Source of the DNA: Antedon bifida
Lineage: Eukaryota > Echinodermata > Crinoidea > Comatulida > Antedonidae
DNA length: 64,000 nucleotides
Assembly: GCA_963402885.1 (NCBI GenBank)
Contig: OY727097.1
Location: 186,001 to 250,000 of the forward strand
Direction: 5' to 3'
Shown here: positions 38,076 through 50,795 of the stretch, piece by piece
Position numbering within the stretch: the first letter of the stretch is position 1
Layout: every line of letters begins with the position of its first letter
Position numbers and translations under genes: made by a program
The notes under the pieces: generated by a model
The model's input: only the letters and a program-made list of their open reading frames with translations
Told to the model about the DNA's origin: nothing
Database searches by the model: none

Positions 38076-39816
38076 ATGTTTACCTCAACTGTGCTAGTTT
38101 TCGTCGTCTACTCCTTGGTGCTTCAAAGTTCCACCGGTAAGTTAACATTTTGTTAAACTATATATTTGAAAAAAAAGTATTTTAGCTTTGTCTGTAAAAT
38201 GAATAAAGTTAACTTCTTGGAGCATACAAGAAGAGACTAAACAACGTGCTGTATTTTGAGACATTCTTTGGTCTCTTGTTGAAGGTTTAGGCCCATGATC
38301 ACTTTAATGTTCCACTGATCAACCAATTCAGTTTAACAATCATTGTAGGCCTAATATTCCTACTGTGATTCTAGCACATACTACTTTTTAGATCCTGTTT
38401 TGGGGGCCTATCTGGTAGTAGTATTAGTCACGGGTCTGTTTCTGCTGCATCTCTCAACATTCGAACTTTTTTGTAAACATTTTGAGAAACATTATTTTCT
38501 CCATAATTAATAACATTGTGAAGAATTGCGTAATTCTGGTTTTTAATATAGGCCTACTCAAAAAGGTAAAAAATCGTTAAAATGATTCTGAAATGTGTAC
38601 AGAAACAGAAACATTCCTTATGGATGTATTGAGAAGATTTGATCATGATGGATGCTAATGTAGAAATAATCATGTATGAAACGCCATATGTGAATTATAC
38701 TAAATATTTACCCCATCAGCGGCAAAGTGTACTGAATACAACATCGGTCTGGATGTCGACAATCTAAACACGTACATCACCGACAGTGCATTCACCTCCA
38801 GTTCTCAAGCTACATATGGTTACCGTGCCGCAAGAGGCCGATTGAATACTCGATATGAGGGGACGAGCGATAAAAAAGGCGGATGGATGGCGTCAAGTTC
38901 CGATGATAACCCCTGGATTGAAGTGGATCTGCAAGGTGACTATAGTTTGACAGGGATAACCACACAAGGAAGACAGTGCGGTAACAACTGGGTTACCAAA
39001 TTTCAAGTTCAATACAGGAAAGATGGGGATAATAACTATTTTGACAGTTCGGGGACTAACACTGCACAGGTGAGGTTTTGCTTCTGACTTTTACATTCAT
39101 GGATATAATAACTATTTTGACAGTTCGGGGACTAACACTGCACAGGTGAGGTTTTGCTTCTGAACATTCATGGATATCAATCGCGACGTCGATGAAGTTT
39201 TTTTCCTCACTTTTTTGGTTATTTTTATTTTAAGTGTAACTATTGTACATTTTTTTGGCTAAAAACGAATAAATAAAGGAAAAAGTACATTGTACTGTAC
39301 TCAATGAATCATCTTGAACGCGCGCGTCAATTTTCATTCTTCTCTAAGATAAGATAAGATAGGCTTCTTTGTTGTCCTCCAGGTACAAAAATATACAATA
39401 AGAAAATTTAGTAATGCTAATTGTTAGGCCCACTGAACTATGGGCGGCCATTAGGGCCAAAATAGACAAACGTTTGTCTATTTTGGCCCTGATGGCCGCC
39501 CATACTGAACTGACAAACTGCACCAATTGTATGGTTCTAATCTAAGTATTTGTAATTTGTAAATAGACATTTGATGGAAACAGTGATCGAAACACTGAGG
39601 TTACGAACAGCTTTCCCAAGTTGACGGCTCGTTACATACGGATTCTTCCAACGGATTGGTACGGCAGTGGTGCTAGTCTTAGGTTTGACCTTATCGCTTG
39701 TGATTGGTAAGTAAACTCATTTGCATATTCCTCTGCTCAAACAACTACAGTTGTAATTTGTACACTAAATAACAAAACGTTTTCATAATAATTATCTTTC
39801 GTTTATTTTTTTTAGA
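38076..39816 (+). CDS. secreted F5/8 type C (discoidin) domain protein, copy 2
   Basis: Exons 38076-38136, 38720-39069, 39567-39706 and 39816 (last base of TGA). The product is 183 aa: signal peptide MFTSTVLVFVVYSLVLQSST, then one F5/8C domain (IGLDVDNLNTYITDSAFTSS, KKGGWMASSSDDNPWIEVDL, ITTQGRQCGNNWVTKFQVQY, ARYIRILPTDWYGSGASLRF, ending LIACD). The first and last Cys of the domain are both present, unlike copy 1. Exon 3 is 140 bp in both genes, and both split the stop codon TG|A, so this is a tandem duplicate. The 3' end of exon 2 and its donor are duplicated (39029-39180); the second donor would lead to a stop. Likely extracellular lectin or adhesion role; the ligand is unknown. Confidence 0.88.
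39029..39180. repeat. 76-bp tandem duplication spanning an exon end and splice donor
   Basis: GACAGTTCGGGGACTAACAC and CACAG|GTGAGG occur twice, 76 bp apart. The donors are at 39070 and 39146. Confidence 0.9.
39441..39502. repeat. 62-bp near-perfect palindrome
   Basis: Arms TGGGCGGCCATTAGGGCC... and its complement meet at a central CG (inner arm CAAAATAGACAAA). One mismatched pair. It lies in intron 2 of discoidin gene 2, beside a (AGATA)n stretch at 39345. Confidence 0.85.
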
Positions 39817-39940
39817 TAAATTGTTTGAAGATAAGAGAGAAACTGTCGAGGCAAATCCGACTCAGCTAATGCTTATTGAATTCAATGATGAATGATACTA
39901 ACATTGCCAAAATGGTACTAATACAAAATACCGTTATTCC

Positions 39941-39946
39941 AATAAA
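39941..39946 (+). terminator. poly(A) signal, discoidin gene 2
   Basis: AATAAA 125 bp after the split stop codon, the first such signal downstream. Confidence 0.55.
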
Positions 39947-40717
39947 GATTGCAGTTTTTATTTTCAAATAGAATTATTTTTTCTTAAATAAAACATGAGG
40001 TTAATTAAATTGTGTGCTGTATTCGAATTTGTTTTCATCCCAACTTACGCTAAGAAATGTGTCTTATATTCTGACAAAAATAACAAAAACATTGGGTTTT
40101 AGTGTATCACTACTAGTTATCTTCTGAAAAGCTGCACTAGCAACATCATTAAAAATATTAAGAATGAATTATTCGTTACGTTTATACAATTTACCATTTC
40201 TAAAAAGAAGAGATACGATATTACAACGATGTCGAAATGTGGTATACTTTTCTCCTATAAACACGTTTGGAGAATGCGTCGTAGAATTCGAGCATATTTA
40301 TTATATACATTACACATGCAAATTAATGACGTTTTTTAGAACAAAAGTTTAGTAATTCGGATCGGTTCAATACAGCATCTAAACGTTTTATAAAGTTTGA
40401 ACCACGACGTTTTACCAATGTTGTCTGCCTTCGGGATGCTGGAAAAGAAATGGAAATCACTCACTTCATTGATCCCCTCGTCACCAAAATCAACAATACC
40501 AGAAATAAACAATGTGCTATACAAATCAGCAGTTTTCGTGCCATAATTAATGCTATTTTGCGATTTCAATTAATAGTAATGATAACAATAAGTAAAACCT
40601 GATTTAATTATGTTGCTATCTCTTTGGTGATGATATACGTTCAACGGGAACACGATATACACACATCGCTCTCCATAGATGTATCCACTTATAATTGGTG
40701 AATACAAAACACAAACG

Positions 40718-43700
40718 TTATTTGAAATATACACGACCTATGGAAGAGACATAATCCAGAGGACTATCCGATTTGGTTGCCGTGTTAAGTTCACAATTTC
40801 CGGATGACTTCTGATAGTTCATAGACAAGCACGCTGAGTGTTCTTTGCACTTTAACAAACATTCCAAGATGCTTCGAGCGTACACATTCGAGAAGACGTG
40901 GTTCATTAAGATGTTGTTGTCGTACTTTACCAGTTGGCTAATAGTTAATGAAGTATCTGAAGAAAGATAAAATAGTAAACTAATTAAATAATGTAAGATG
41001 ATAAAATGTGGAGTACTTTTGAAAAAACCCTATATTTTACCACGATCTTTTCAATTCGCCATTTTGAGAGATGCGAAGGTCGGTACTCCAAAAAACAATT
41101 AGCTATTTTATATAGTGATATACATACCTAATAATTAGCTATTTTATATAGTGATATACATACCTAATAATTAGCTATTTTATATAGTGATATACATACC
41201 TAATAATTGACATTCAGTTGAGTAGTACCATGGTGTACATGCGCATTCATATCGGTCAACGTAATCAGTACACGTTCCCCCATTCTGACATGGATTCGAC
41301 AAGCATTCGTCAATTTCTGAAAGCAAATTTGCATATTTAACGAGTTGTTTTTTTTTCTTTTGCGTCATGCAAAAAAGATTGCACAACGCCCCAAGTCTGT
41401 ATAGTTAGTGTGCTTTTATGTTGTCGATTTTTGTCTGTAAACATACTAATATTCTAGCAAAGTATTACACTTATGAAACGCCATGTACGCAAACATATTT
41501 ATATTTTGCCAATAAGTCGAAAGGTCGTCTAGAAACAAGACTCATAGTTGTATTCCATTTACATCTAGACGTGTGTTCACACGAGTCTTTTTACAAAGTT
41601 GACACATTTTTCTTTACCACTTACCAATTTCACAGTGCGTTCCTTCCCACGCAGACGTACAATCACACGTGTATTGGTTGATGTCATCTACACACGTTCC
41701 GCCATTTTGACACGGAGATGATGCACACTCATTTATATCTATTACAAAATTACATCATTATGTTCAATAGGTTTTATCACCGTCTGTGGGCGATTGCCCA
41801 CTTAAAAACTTAATTGCAACCAGCTATACCCATGGGAGCGCGACCTGTGCGAGATAGCCTATATGATGGCGATTGGACGGTAGCTACCAGATCCAGATCC
41901 AGATCCAGAAACCTTCCCGAAATATTGACACCCCAACCCCGCAAAGCAGCATTTTCCTTTTTTTGGTACAAGATTGAAGAAACTGTTTGCTTACATTCAA
42001 AGTTCCGTAGGCATGTTCTAATAAGAATAATAAATCTAAAGACATTTTAACAAATCTAAACGCATTTGAAATAAAGCGTCAACAAAGATATACAAAATTA
42101 GGCTGACTTACTTGTTTCACAGTTAACTCCTGTTATTCCCGGAACGCATGCGCAAGTATACATGCTGCTTCCATCCGTGCACGCACCATTATATTGACAC
42201 GGGTTAGACGCGCACTCATCAATCACTACAGTATAAACAAAGATAATAAACGCATTGAGTAAGTGCTACTGTAGTTGAGTCAACAACTATAGGTCTGTAT
42301 GTACAGACTGGTAGGCCCTACTTAGTTTAAAAGAAACATGTCGTCAGTTACGATATGTAAACTTAACGTTTTATTTATACTTTATTGTTATTTACACATC
42401 ACATAATAATTTTCGCATTTCTACTTCAATACGACAAATGAACTACTTACACTGGCATACACTGCCATAGAAACCAGTTGTACAGGAACATGTATACGAC
42501 GCAATACCATCGGTGCACGCTCCACCATTTTGACAAGGTCCTGTAGCACATTCATCAATATCTTTAAAAAAAATAATTTTATACTGTATAAGCCTACTTT
42601 CAATTTAATTATTTATATTCAATAAAAACAAAACATGCACAGCAGGGTATACCACCAATTAGTATAGAATTTTTTTCTTTGGTTGTTTTGTTTACCATGG
42701 TTTTGTTAATGTTGTATGTATTTTGTCGAAATTTCAATAAATACATATAGGCCTAATAAATAACAACAAATGTTGACACCTACCACATACAACGCCAATA
42801 TCCTCACCATGACTGCAATCATTACCACCCCATGATGGAAAATAACAGTGCCATAGATAAGACTCATATCCTGAACAACCTAAATCATCAAGCCAAATAG
42901 GACCGCCTCCACTCCCAAAAGATTTCACACTAACAACATCGTTAAAGCCAACAGATCTGCATGCGACTCTTCCTTCAGCTGTAGAGAAGCTATCGTCACA
43001 AACTGTTCCCCACTGCCAGTTGTTACTGCAACTCCCCCAGCTGCACGATGTTGTGTAATAGTAAACCTCTACTCGGCCCTCATAATATGCACCGCCGCTA
43101 AGTCGTATGCTTTCTGTAACAAAGTACGAAAGTCCATGATGAAATGTATTACGCATTTAAGTTATTAAAACATAATTTAGTATTCATAAACTACCGTATT
43201 AAAGATTATTATATTGCCCCCCCCCCCCCCCCCTGAACAATTTGTGTTTTTTTTAATATATCATTTTAATTTCACATAGGGCCTAATCACTTTTACCAAA
43301 CATTGGGTCGGGAAAAACAATTATTTACCTAAAAAAACTATAATTCAAAGCAAAACAAGGCCATATACATTGAGTTAGTGTTAGTGTTTACCGAACGACC
43401 AACCGACCGACAGTGAGCTGTAGAGTCGCGTTGCACGCGACTAAAAATAGTCAAATTGGCTGTCAGAAAATGGATAACCGTTTATTTTGTCAATTTATAA
43501 GTGAAAACATTACTTTTTCGAGATTTTTTTCCACATAAGTGATTAACTGAACTACAAAATGGCATGTTAAAGTCTGATTTTATTCATCTTCATTTTCCTT
43601 CTTTTTTGGGGGGATATCTGCAGCATTAAAGACGATAGTACCAGCAAAATGTTTATATAACAATTGGTATAACGTGGACAAAAGCAGCATAAAATAGAGA

Positions 43701-46700
43701 GGCCTTCATCTTCATTTAGGCCTCTGTTTTAATTCACCTGTGCGCACTTTATCGAAACTTTGATCATCGGCCACCGCTACCGTTCTACGTCAACATATTA
43801 TGATTCTGCAATAATTTATTAGTTATCCGCTTGGTATACCAAGCGGATAACTCCTTGTAATTGTATGAGATCAATATTTTTTTTCTGTATTATTAGTTAT
43901 CCGCTTAGTAGCGGATAACTCCTTGTAATCGTCCTGTTACTTTTTTTTTTTTTTTTTTTAGTTATCCGCTTGGTATACCAAGCGGATAACTCCTTGTAAT
44001 TGTATGAGATCAATATTTTTTTTCTGTATTATTCTTCTTTCCTTCCTTCCTTTTTGTGAGTCGTGTTCCTCTAAAATGTGTAAACATAACATTTCATAAC
44101 TTTGACAACATATGGGCATTTACGTGAAGTTGTGCACCTCCTATTTTTGAATGACGTCATAGTTGCGCAACGTGACTTATGCGCAATTTTATGAATTTCA
44201 ATGATTGATCATAGATTAAAAACCAAAAGTCATTTAGTATTGACACTTTGACAAAATTTAAGTCATATCAGGGGCAAACTTTCTACGGATTAAAAATGGC
44301 ATGTTTGACAAGAAGTTACGCGCGCACGCGCATTTAAAATTTCAAAATGCGCAAAATTAATTTCTAATCAACTTTTTACGCGTTTCTTGTCATTTTGAGC
44401 ATGTCAAAAATTCCCACGGGCGCGCAATTTTTTATGCGCGCGGTGCGCACATAGCGTTAAAAACATATTTTTTTCTCTTGAATTATATTTTTCAAGCCTT
44501 TCCCAGTGATTTTGAAAACAATTTAGACCTTTTCCAGTTTAAATAACGCCATACGAACACGTTGAATTAGACAATTCGTGCGCGTTTTTTATGAAAAAGC
44601 TTAAAAAATCGTCAAAATTATGTCTTTTTTTAAACAGTCATAGTTTCTAAAGTAAACCGTTAACCGTTTATTTTTATTACAAAATCTAGAAGTTGATGAG
44701 TTGTAGATATCGGATCATGCATCAATAAGGCTAAAAAAACATTGTGACGTCATCGTATGGCCACACGAATGTAAAATATAGGATTTTTGTCTCTTTCGTT
44801 ATTGCTCATCACATTCAATGGAGCGCATCGCGCTTATCTGTATTCCTTTTTCTCCTACATTTATATATTGTGTAGGTCAATCAACCTTCTTTAGCATGAG
44901 ATAAAAATATTTTAATTTTTATGACGTCATCATGCCTAAAAATTTTAATTACGTGGGTCATTAATTTCATCTTTACAGTAAATTTTAATCTGTAATAGCT
45001 CGTAAGAATAAAATGTGATAATCACGATTAAAACGTTTTCTGGAAGCTATTGGATTGTAGATACGAATTCATGTAAACATTTTGCCAATCGGATGTTGTG
45101 ACGTCATCATATGGCCAGTTGAATAAAAAAAGTCGTATTTTCATATTTTGCGTAATAGTTCATCACATTTAAAAGGGTGCGCATCTATATTTTACGTATT
45201 CAAATTTCTTCTACACGTTAATATGTTGTTCCTGAGATAATTTCCTTCTGAAATTGCTATCTAAGTGTTTCATTTTGATACCGTCGCCATGTTAAAAATT
45301 GGAATAAATGGCGGGTCCCGTAATTTCACCTATTCTACACTGTATGTAATATGTATACAGCTTATACTGTTTGCATGTATATACTATATGACACAAAATT
45401 CAGCACTAACAGCATGTCATATTCTTCAGTTCTTGTCATAATGCCATAATCTTTATCTGTGTGCAATATTCCAACGTATGACGTGCACGTGGCGTTTGTC
45501 GTGGTGCGGATAACTAACTCGTCAAAGTGACGAGTTTCATGTCTAGTTTCTTATTTCTTTCTCCCTCATTTTTGTGTCTCACGTATCTCAAAAACTTGTA
45601 AACATAACATTTCATAACTTTGTCAACATATGGGCATTTACGTGAAGTTGTGCACCTCCTATTTTTGAATGACGTCAGAGTTGCGCAACGTGACTTACGC
45701 GCAATTTTATGAATTTCAATGATTGATTATAGATTAAAAACCAAAAGTCATTTAGTATTGACACTTTGACAAAATTTAAGTCATATCAGGGGCAAACTTT
45801 CTACGGATTAAAAATGGCATGTTTCACAAGAAGTTACGCGCGCACGCGCATTTAAAATTTCAAAATGCGCAAAATTAATTTCTAATCAACTTTTTATGCG
45901 TTTCTTGTCATTTTGAGCATGTCAAAAATTCCCACGGGCGCGCAATTTTTTACGCACGCGGTGCGCACGTAGCGTTAAAAACATATTTTTTTCTCTTGAA
46001 TTATATTTTTCAAGTCTTTCCTAGTAATTTTGAAAACAATTTAGACCTTTTCCAGTTTAAATAACGCCATACGAACACGTTAAATAAGACAATTCGTGCG
46101 CGTTTTTTATGAAAAAGCTTAAAAAATCGTCAAAATTATGTCTTTTTTTAAACAGTCATAGTTTCTAAAGTAAACCGTGAACCGTTTATTTTTATTACAA
46201 AATCTAGAAGTTGATGAGTTGTAGATATCGGATCATGCATCGATAAGGCTAAAAAAACATTGTAACGTCATCGTATGGCCACACGAATGTAAAATATAGG
46301 ATTTTTGTCTCTTTCGTTATTGCTCATCACATTCAATGGAGCGCATCACGCTTATCTGTATTCCTTTTTCTCCTAAATTTATATATTGTGTAGGTCAATC
46401 AACTTTCTTTAGCATGAGATAAAAATATTTTAATTTTTATGACGTCATCATGCCTAAAAATTTTAATTACATGGGTCATTAATTTCATCTTTACAGTAAA
46501 TTTTAATCTGTAATAGCTCGTAAGAATAAAATGTGATAATCACGATTAAAACGTTTTCTGGAAGCTATTGGATTGTAGATACGAATTCATGTAAACATTT
46601 TGCCAATCGGATGTTGTGACGTCATCATATGGCCAGTTGAATAAAAAAAGTCGTATTTTCATATTTTGCGTAATAGTTCATCACATTTAATTCTTCTTTC

Positions 46701-48345
46701 CTTCCTTCCTTTTTGTGAGTCGTGTTCCTCTAAAATGTGTAAACATAACATTTCATAACTTTGACAACATATGGGCATTTACGTGAAGTTGTGCACCTCC
46801 TATTTTTGAATGACGTCATAGTTGCGCAACGTGACTTATGCGCAATTTTATGAATTTCAATGATTGATCATAGATTAAAAACCAAAAGTCATTTAGTATT
46901 GACACTTTGACAAAATTTAAGTCATATCAGGGGCAAACTTTCTACGGATTAAAAATGGCATGTTTGACAAGAAGTTACGCGCGCACGCGCATTTAAAATT
47001 TCAAAATGCGCAAAATTAATTTCTAATCAACTTTTTACGCGTTTCTTGTCATTTTGAGCATGTCAAAAATTCCCACGGGCGCGCAATTTTTTATGCGCGC
47101 GGTGCGCACATAGCGTTATAAACATATTTTTTTCTCTTGAATTATATTTTTCAAGCCTTTCCCAGTGATTTTGAAAACAATTTAGACCTTTTCCAGTTTA
47201 AATAACGCCATACGAACACGTTGAATTAGACAATTCGTGCGCGTTTTTTATGAAAAAGCTTAAAAAAATCGTCAAAATTATGTCTTTTTTTAAACAGTCA
47301 TAGTTTCTAAAGTAAACCGTTAACCGTTTATTTTTATTACAAAATCTAGAAGTTGATGAGTTGTAGATATCGGATCATGCATCAATAAGGCTAAAAAAAC
47401 ATTGTGACGTCATCGTATGGCCACACGAATGTAAAATATAGGATTTTTGTCTCTTTCGTTATTGCTCATCACATTCAATGGAGCGCATCGCGCTTATCTG
47501 TATTCCTTTTTCTCCTACATTTATATATTGTGTAGGTCAATCAACTTTCTTTAGCATGAGATAAAAATATTTTAATTTTTATGACGTCATCATGCCTAAA
47601 AATTTTAATTACGTGGGTCATTAATTTCATCTTTACAGTAAATTTTAATCTGTAATAGCTCGTAAGAATAAAATGTGATAATCACGATTAAAACGTTTTC
47701 TGGAAGCTATTGGATTGTAGATACGAATTCATGTAAACATTTTGCCAATCGGATGTTGTGACGTCATCATATGGCCAGTTGAATAAAAAAAGTCGTATTT
47801 TCATATTTTGCGTAATAGTTCATCACATTTAAAAGGGTGCGCATCTATATTTTACGTATTCAAATTTCTTCTACACGTTAATATGTTGTTCCTGAGATAA
47901 TTTCCTTCTGAAATTGCTATCTAAGTGTTTCATTTTGATACCGTCGCCATGTTAAAAATTGGAATAAATGGCGGGTCCCGTAATTTCACCTATTCTACAC
48001 TGTATGTAATATGTATACAGCTTATACTGTTTGCATGTATATACTATATGACACAAAATTCAGCACTAACAGCATGTCATATTCTTCAGTTCTTGTCATA
48101 ATGCCATAATCTTTATCTGTGTGCAATATTCCAACGTATGACGTGCACGTGGCGTTTGTCGTGGTGCGGATAACTAACTCGTCAAAGTGACGAGTTTCAT
48201 GTCTAGTTGAAATTAATGTATTTTATATTTTATATTACAGACTAAATTAAATTATGAAATATATTTTAAACTTACGTGAATTAACGAAGTCAAACCCGAA
48301 AAATATTCCAATAATCGCCAGCATTTCAAGAACGATTCGATACAT
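40718..48345 (-). CDS. secreted SRCR - EGF x4 - PAN/apple protein
   Basis: Minus-strand exons: 48345-48276 (signal peptide [20 protein letters not shown]), 43113-42784 (SRCR), 42561-42451, 42225-42112, 41738-41625, 41316-41200 (one EGF each), 40956-40718 (PAN, TAA). All phases join; total 364 aa. The SRCR has [40 protein letters not shown] and [12 protein letters not shown]. Each EGF exon begins (D/N/E)I(D/N)EC or LIDEC and carries six Cys (for example CQNGGTC), with DxDEC-type calcium-binding starts; all are phase 1-1 modules. The last exon has the PAN pattern [20 protein letters not shown] with NCELN. No TM segment, so it is probably secreted; SRCR/EGF/PAN mixes are typical of echinoderm immune or adhesion proteins. 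Intron 1 (about 5.2 kb) holds the Helitron-like array. Confidence 0.88.
41101..41208. repeat. 36-bp triplication containing a splice donor
   Basis: AGCTATTTTATATAGTGATA begins at 41101, 41137 and 41173. On the minus strand each copy has TTATTAG|GTATGTATATC; the donor nearest the EGF exon is at 41199. Confidence 0.9.
43200..43630. mobile_element. decayed family 1 MITE with poly-C tract
   Basis: The edges TTAAAGATTATTATATTGCC and GGGGGGATATCTGC, ending GCATTAAAGA, resemble family 1 ends. An internal C17 run is at about 43216-43232. Internal motifs (TTCAAAGCAAAAC, TTGTCAATTTATAAGTGAAAAC) match other copies. Confidence 0.55.
43821..43991. repeat. three AGTTATCCGCT palindromes
   Basis: Perfect 32-bp palindromes at 43821-43852 and 43960-43991 (arm AGTTATCCGCTTGGTA) and an 11-bp-arm hairpin at 43895-43920. 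Each is followed by TCCTTGTAAT. They precede the Helitron-like array. Confidence 0.9.
44032..45546 (+). mobile_element. Helitron-like non-autonomous element, copy A
   Basis: About 1.5 kb, no ORF. The 3' end has a hairpin ACTCGTCA-AAG-TGACGAGT, seven bases, then CTAG followed by T, the pattern of a Helitron terminus (CTRR next to T). The 5' start TTCTTCTTTCC is not a classical Helitron TC end. Copy B follows directly. Confidence 0.65.
45547..46690 (+). mobile_element. Helitron-like element, copy B (3' truncated)
   Basis: Begins right after the CTAG of copy A and aligns to it until about 45170-equivalent, where copy C interrupts it. Slightly more diverged from A than C is (for example GTGACTTACGCGC for GTGACTTATGCGC). 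Confidence 0.65.
46691..48206 (+). mobile_element. Helitron-like element, copy C
   Basis: Nearly identical to copy A over the full length, with one extra A, and the same 3' hairpin and CTAG at 48203-48206 followed by T. It ends 70 bp before the SRCR gene's first exon donor. Confidence 0.65.
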
Positions 48346-48399
48346 CCTGATCCCGCTGATAGATGTTCACATGTAAGAAGTCAGAACAGAATAGCCGCG

Positions 48400-50795
48400 A
48401 CAGCCGCGACACCCATGGACATTGGTCACTCTCGAGTGAACAATACTTCGTAGGAGTGTGAATTAATTGGTGCAATTGGTAATCAATACTTCATCGTGCT
48501 GCCATTCTTCTTCAATAATATAAGACAATAAGGAAGAATTTCTACAACTTAGTTAATTGAAAATAAAAAGATTGTTATTGTTAATTACCTTAAACTGTAT
48601 GACCTTTGTTTAAGTATTACTTTTTTAATGATAACACCTTAGAAATTATTACAACAAATTATTGAAAATGTTGTTTTTGTCTCAATTATTTCAAATCTCG
48701 CTAAGAGCCAGTCATTTTATTGCCTTTGTTCATTGTATCAGCGGCATTTAATTTTTCAAATATTTTGAAATAGCAGTACTTTTATCCATTTATCATTTAC
48801 ATCATCTTTTTTTAATTGCCCTGTGTCATTTTGCAATTAAGTTATCTCTTCTTTTGAAATGACGGTAGCATAACATAACCTGATCACCTGTTTATTGCTT
48901 CCTTTACCGTCATCCGTTTGATATTGATTTTTCCCCGATGCATTGATTTTGTCCAACCTGCGTAATTAAGTTCATCTATGTGACCAAATTGCCTATAAGG
49001 TTATAATAATCTAGACTATTGAAACAATTTCTATTTCAATTAATATTTTAGGAGTAAGTTTTCTATTTTGTCGATCTAATACATACAATAAATAAGTAGA
49101 AATAAAGTACTTAATGTACTATCACTAGTGTAGTTTATTTATTTATTTCATAAAACCTTCAGAAGGAGAAGCAGCCTTGTATAAATCAATATTTAAAATG
49201 ACAATAATAATCTGTAAATGCTATCTAAATCGTTATTAAATAATAACACACTGTCACAAATACCGTGGTCAATACAAAAAGTATTTTTAAAATGCGACTT
49301 AACTTTCTTACAATAATTAACATTAAAATAGACTTAATAAGTGAAGCAAGCAGAAATTATTAACACGAGAAACTAAGGTACCTTTAATATTAGACGTTTT
49401 ATTATTAAAATATCAGTTTAATAAATGAATTGTATTAACTTTGGATTCAAACTAGGAGCTTTTGTGATTATAAGAGTGTTTAGATAGGAAATTATTAAAA
49501 CAAAAGTAACGGCTGCGAAGAGTGGAGGAAGTGTTTGTGTATTTACAGTTGTGTTAATTTAGTTGTGCTTAATACTGTTTCATTTCTTTTCTTTATTCGA
49601 ATTCAAAACAATATAACATTTAAAAAAAACAGTACGGGAATGAATTCAGGGCAGCACAAAAAAGTAACCAATGGTCAAACTCAGTTCCATTGTGGCCCTA
49701 AGAATGAACTAGGTAGGCCTACATAAGGATAAAATATCAATAAAATGGTGGTTAGATACCTCCACTTTCAAGTGCATGTTTAGTTGGCCTTTGGTGTACA
49801 GTTTGTGTATTTATATATATTTATTTCGTTTAAGGTGCATGTGGGTGGTGGGTATTCGAACGGAGTGCTTATTTGAGCGTTTACAATTTAGTGTAATAAT
49901 ACAGTACTTCATGCTTTATTACTCAATCGATTGATCTTATCTATTGAACGTATTTGGTTCTTCTATTATTGATCCGACCAGGAAATGTTTCAGCCAACCG
50001 TGACATTATGTAATATATTTCTGTTGATAGGATACGGTTACTAAGATATGGTTCCGGAATTACGGCATAGGAACTACGACCGGTAAATAGTTGTTAATAG
50101 AGAGCCAGGACTTTACATTTTACACTCTGAGAAAACTATCTTTTTTTGTTGTTAAGATAAAAAAAAATGATTGTTTGCATTTTCTTAAAAGATACATTTG
50201 TTTTTGCCCTTGTGCCTGTTTTCATACTTCTATCTATATAGTATGCTATTTTGTAACAGGAGTTTCTACTTATTCCCCTTTCCATTCTTTTTTTTTGTAA
50301 TGATTATTTATGTATATGTTTATTTTTTTGTGAATGGCAATAAAGAAAGAAAGAAACAAACAAACACAATTTATTTCTCTGTACACTCTAGTTTCACAAA
50401 GTTACTACTAGAAATGAAATTAATATTACAAACAATAAATACATTTAAGTAAATCAGTTTGTCAGAATGTTTTGTGCTGTTTGACAATATAAGTACCAAC
50501 TTTGTATGTATTTTGTATGTTTTCTTAGTTTTAATGATGGAGTAAGATCACTTATTCTGTTTTGGCTCATGCCTATTACTTGTTCATGTTTAATGATGTA
50601 CTTTATATTATATGTTGGTTTTATAGTAGTTTTATTATTATTATAAACAAGCTTGTAGTACAAGTAACAGTTTCTGTATCATAAGGTAACTCATTTCTAA
50701 AAAGAAACCATTATTTGACGTAGATTTTTTGTAGTTTCCTTGTTTCGTATATTTTATAGTTATAATGTATCATCATCATTCGTTAGTTTAAAGAA
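48400..50795. other. gene-free intergenic DNA
   Basis: Between the divergent SRCR gene and the GPCRs. AT-rich, several small ORFs with no domain. I see no exon or clear element. Confidence 0.5.

Noticed and set aside
50091-50452. overlapping Phe/Tyr-rich ORFs
   Set aside because: Low-complexity T-rich DNA; no domain or consistent frame.
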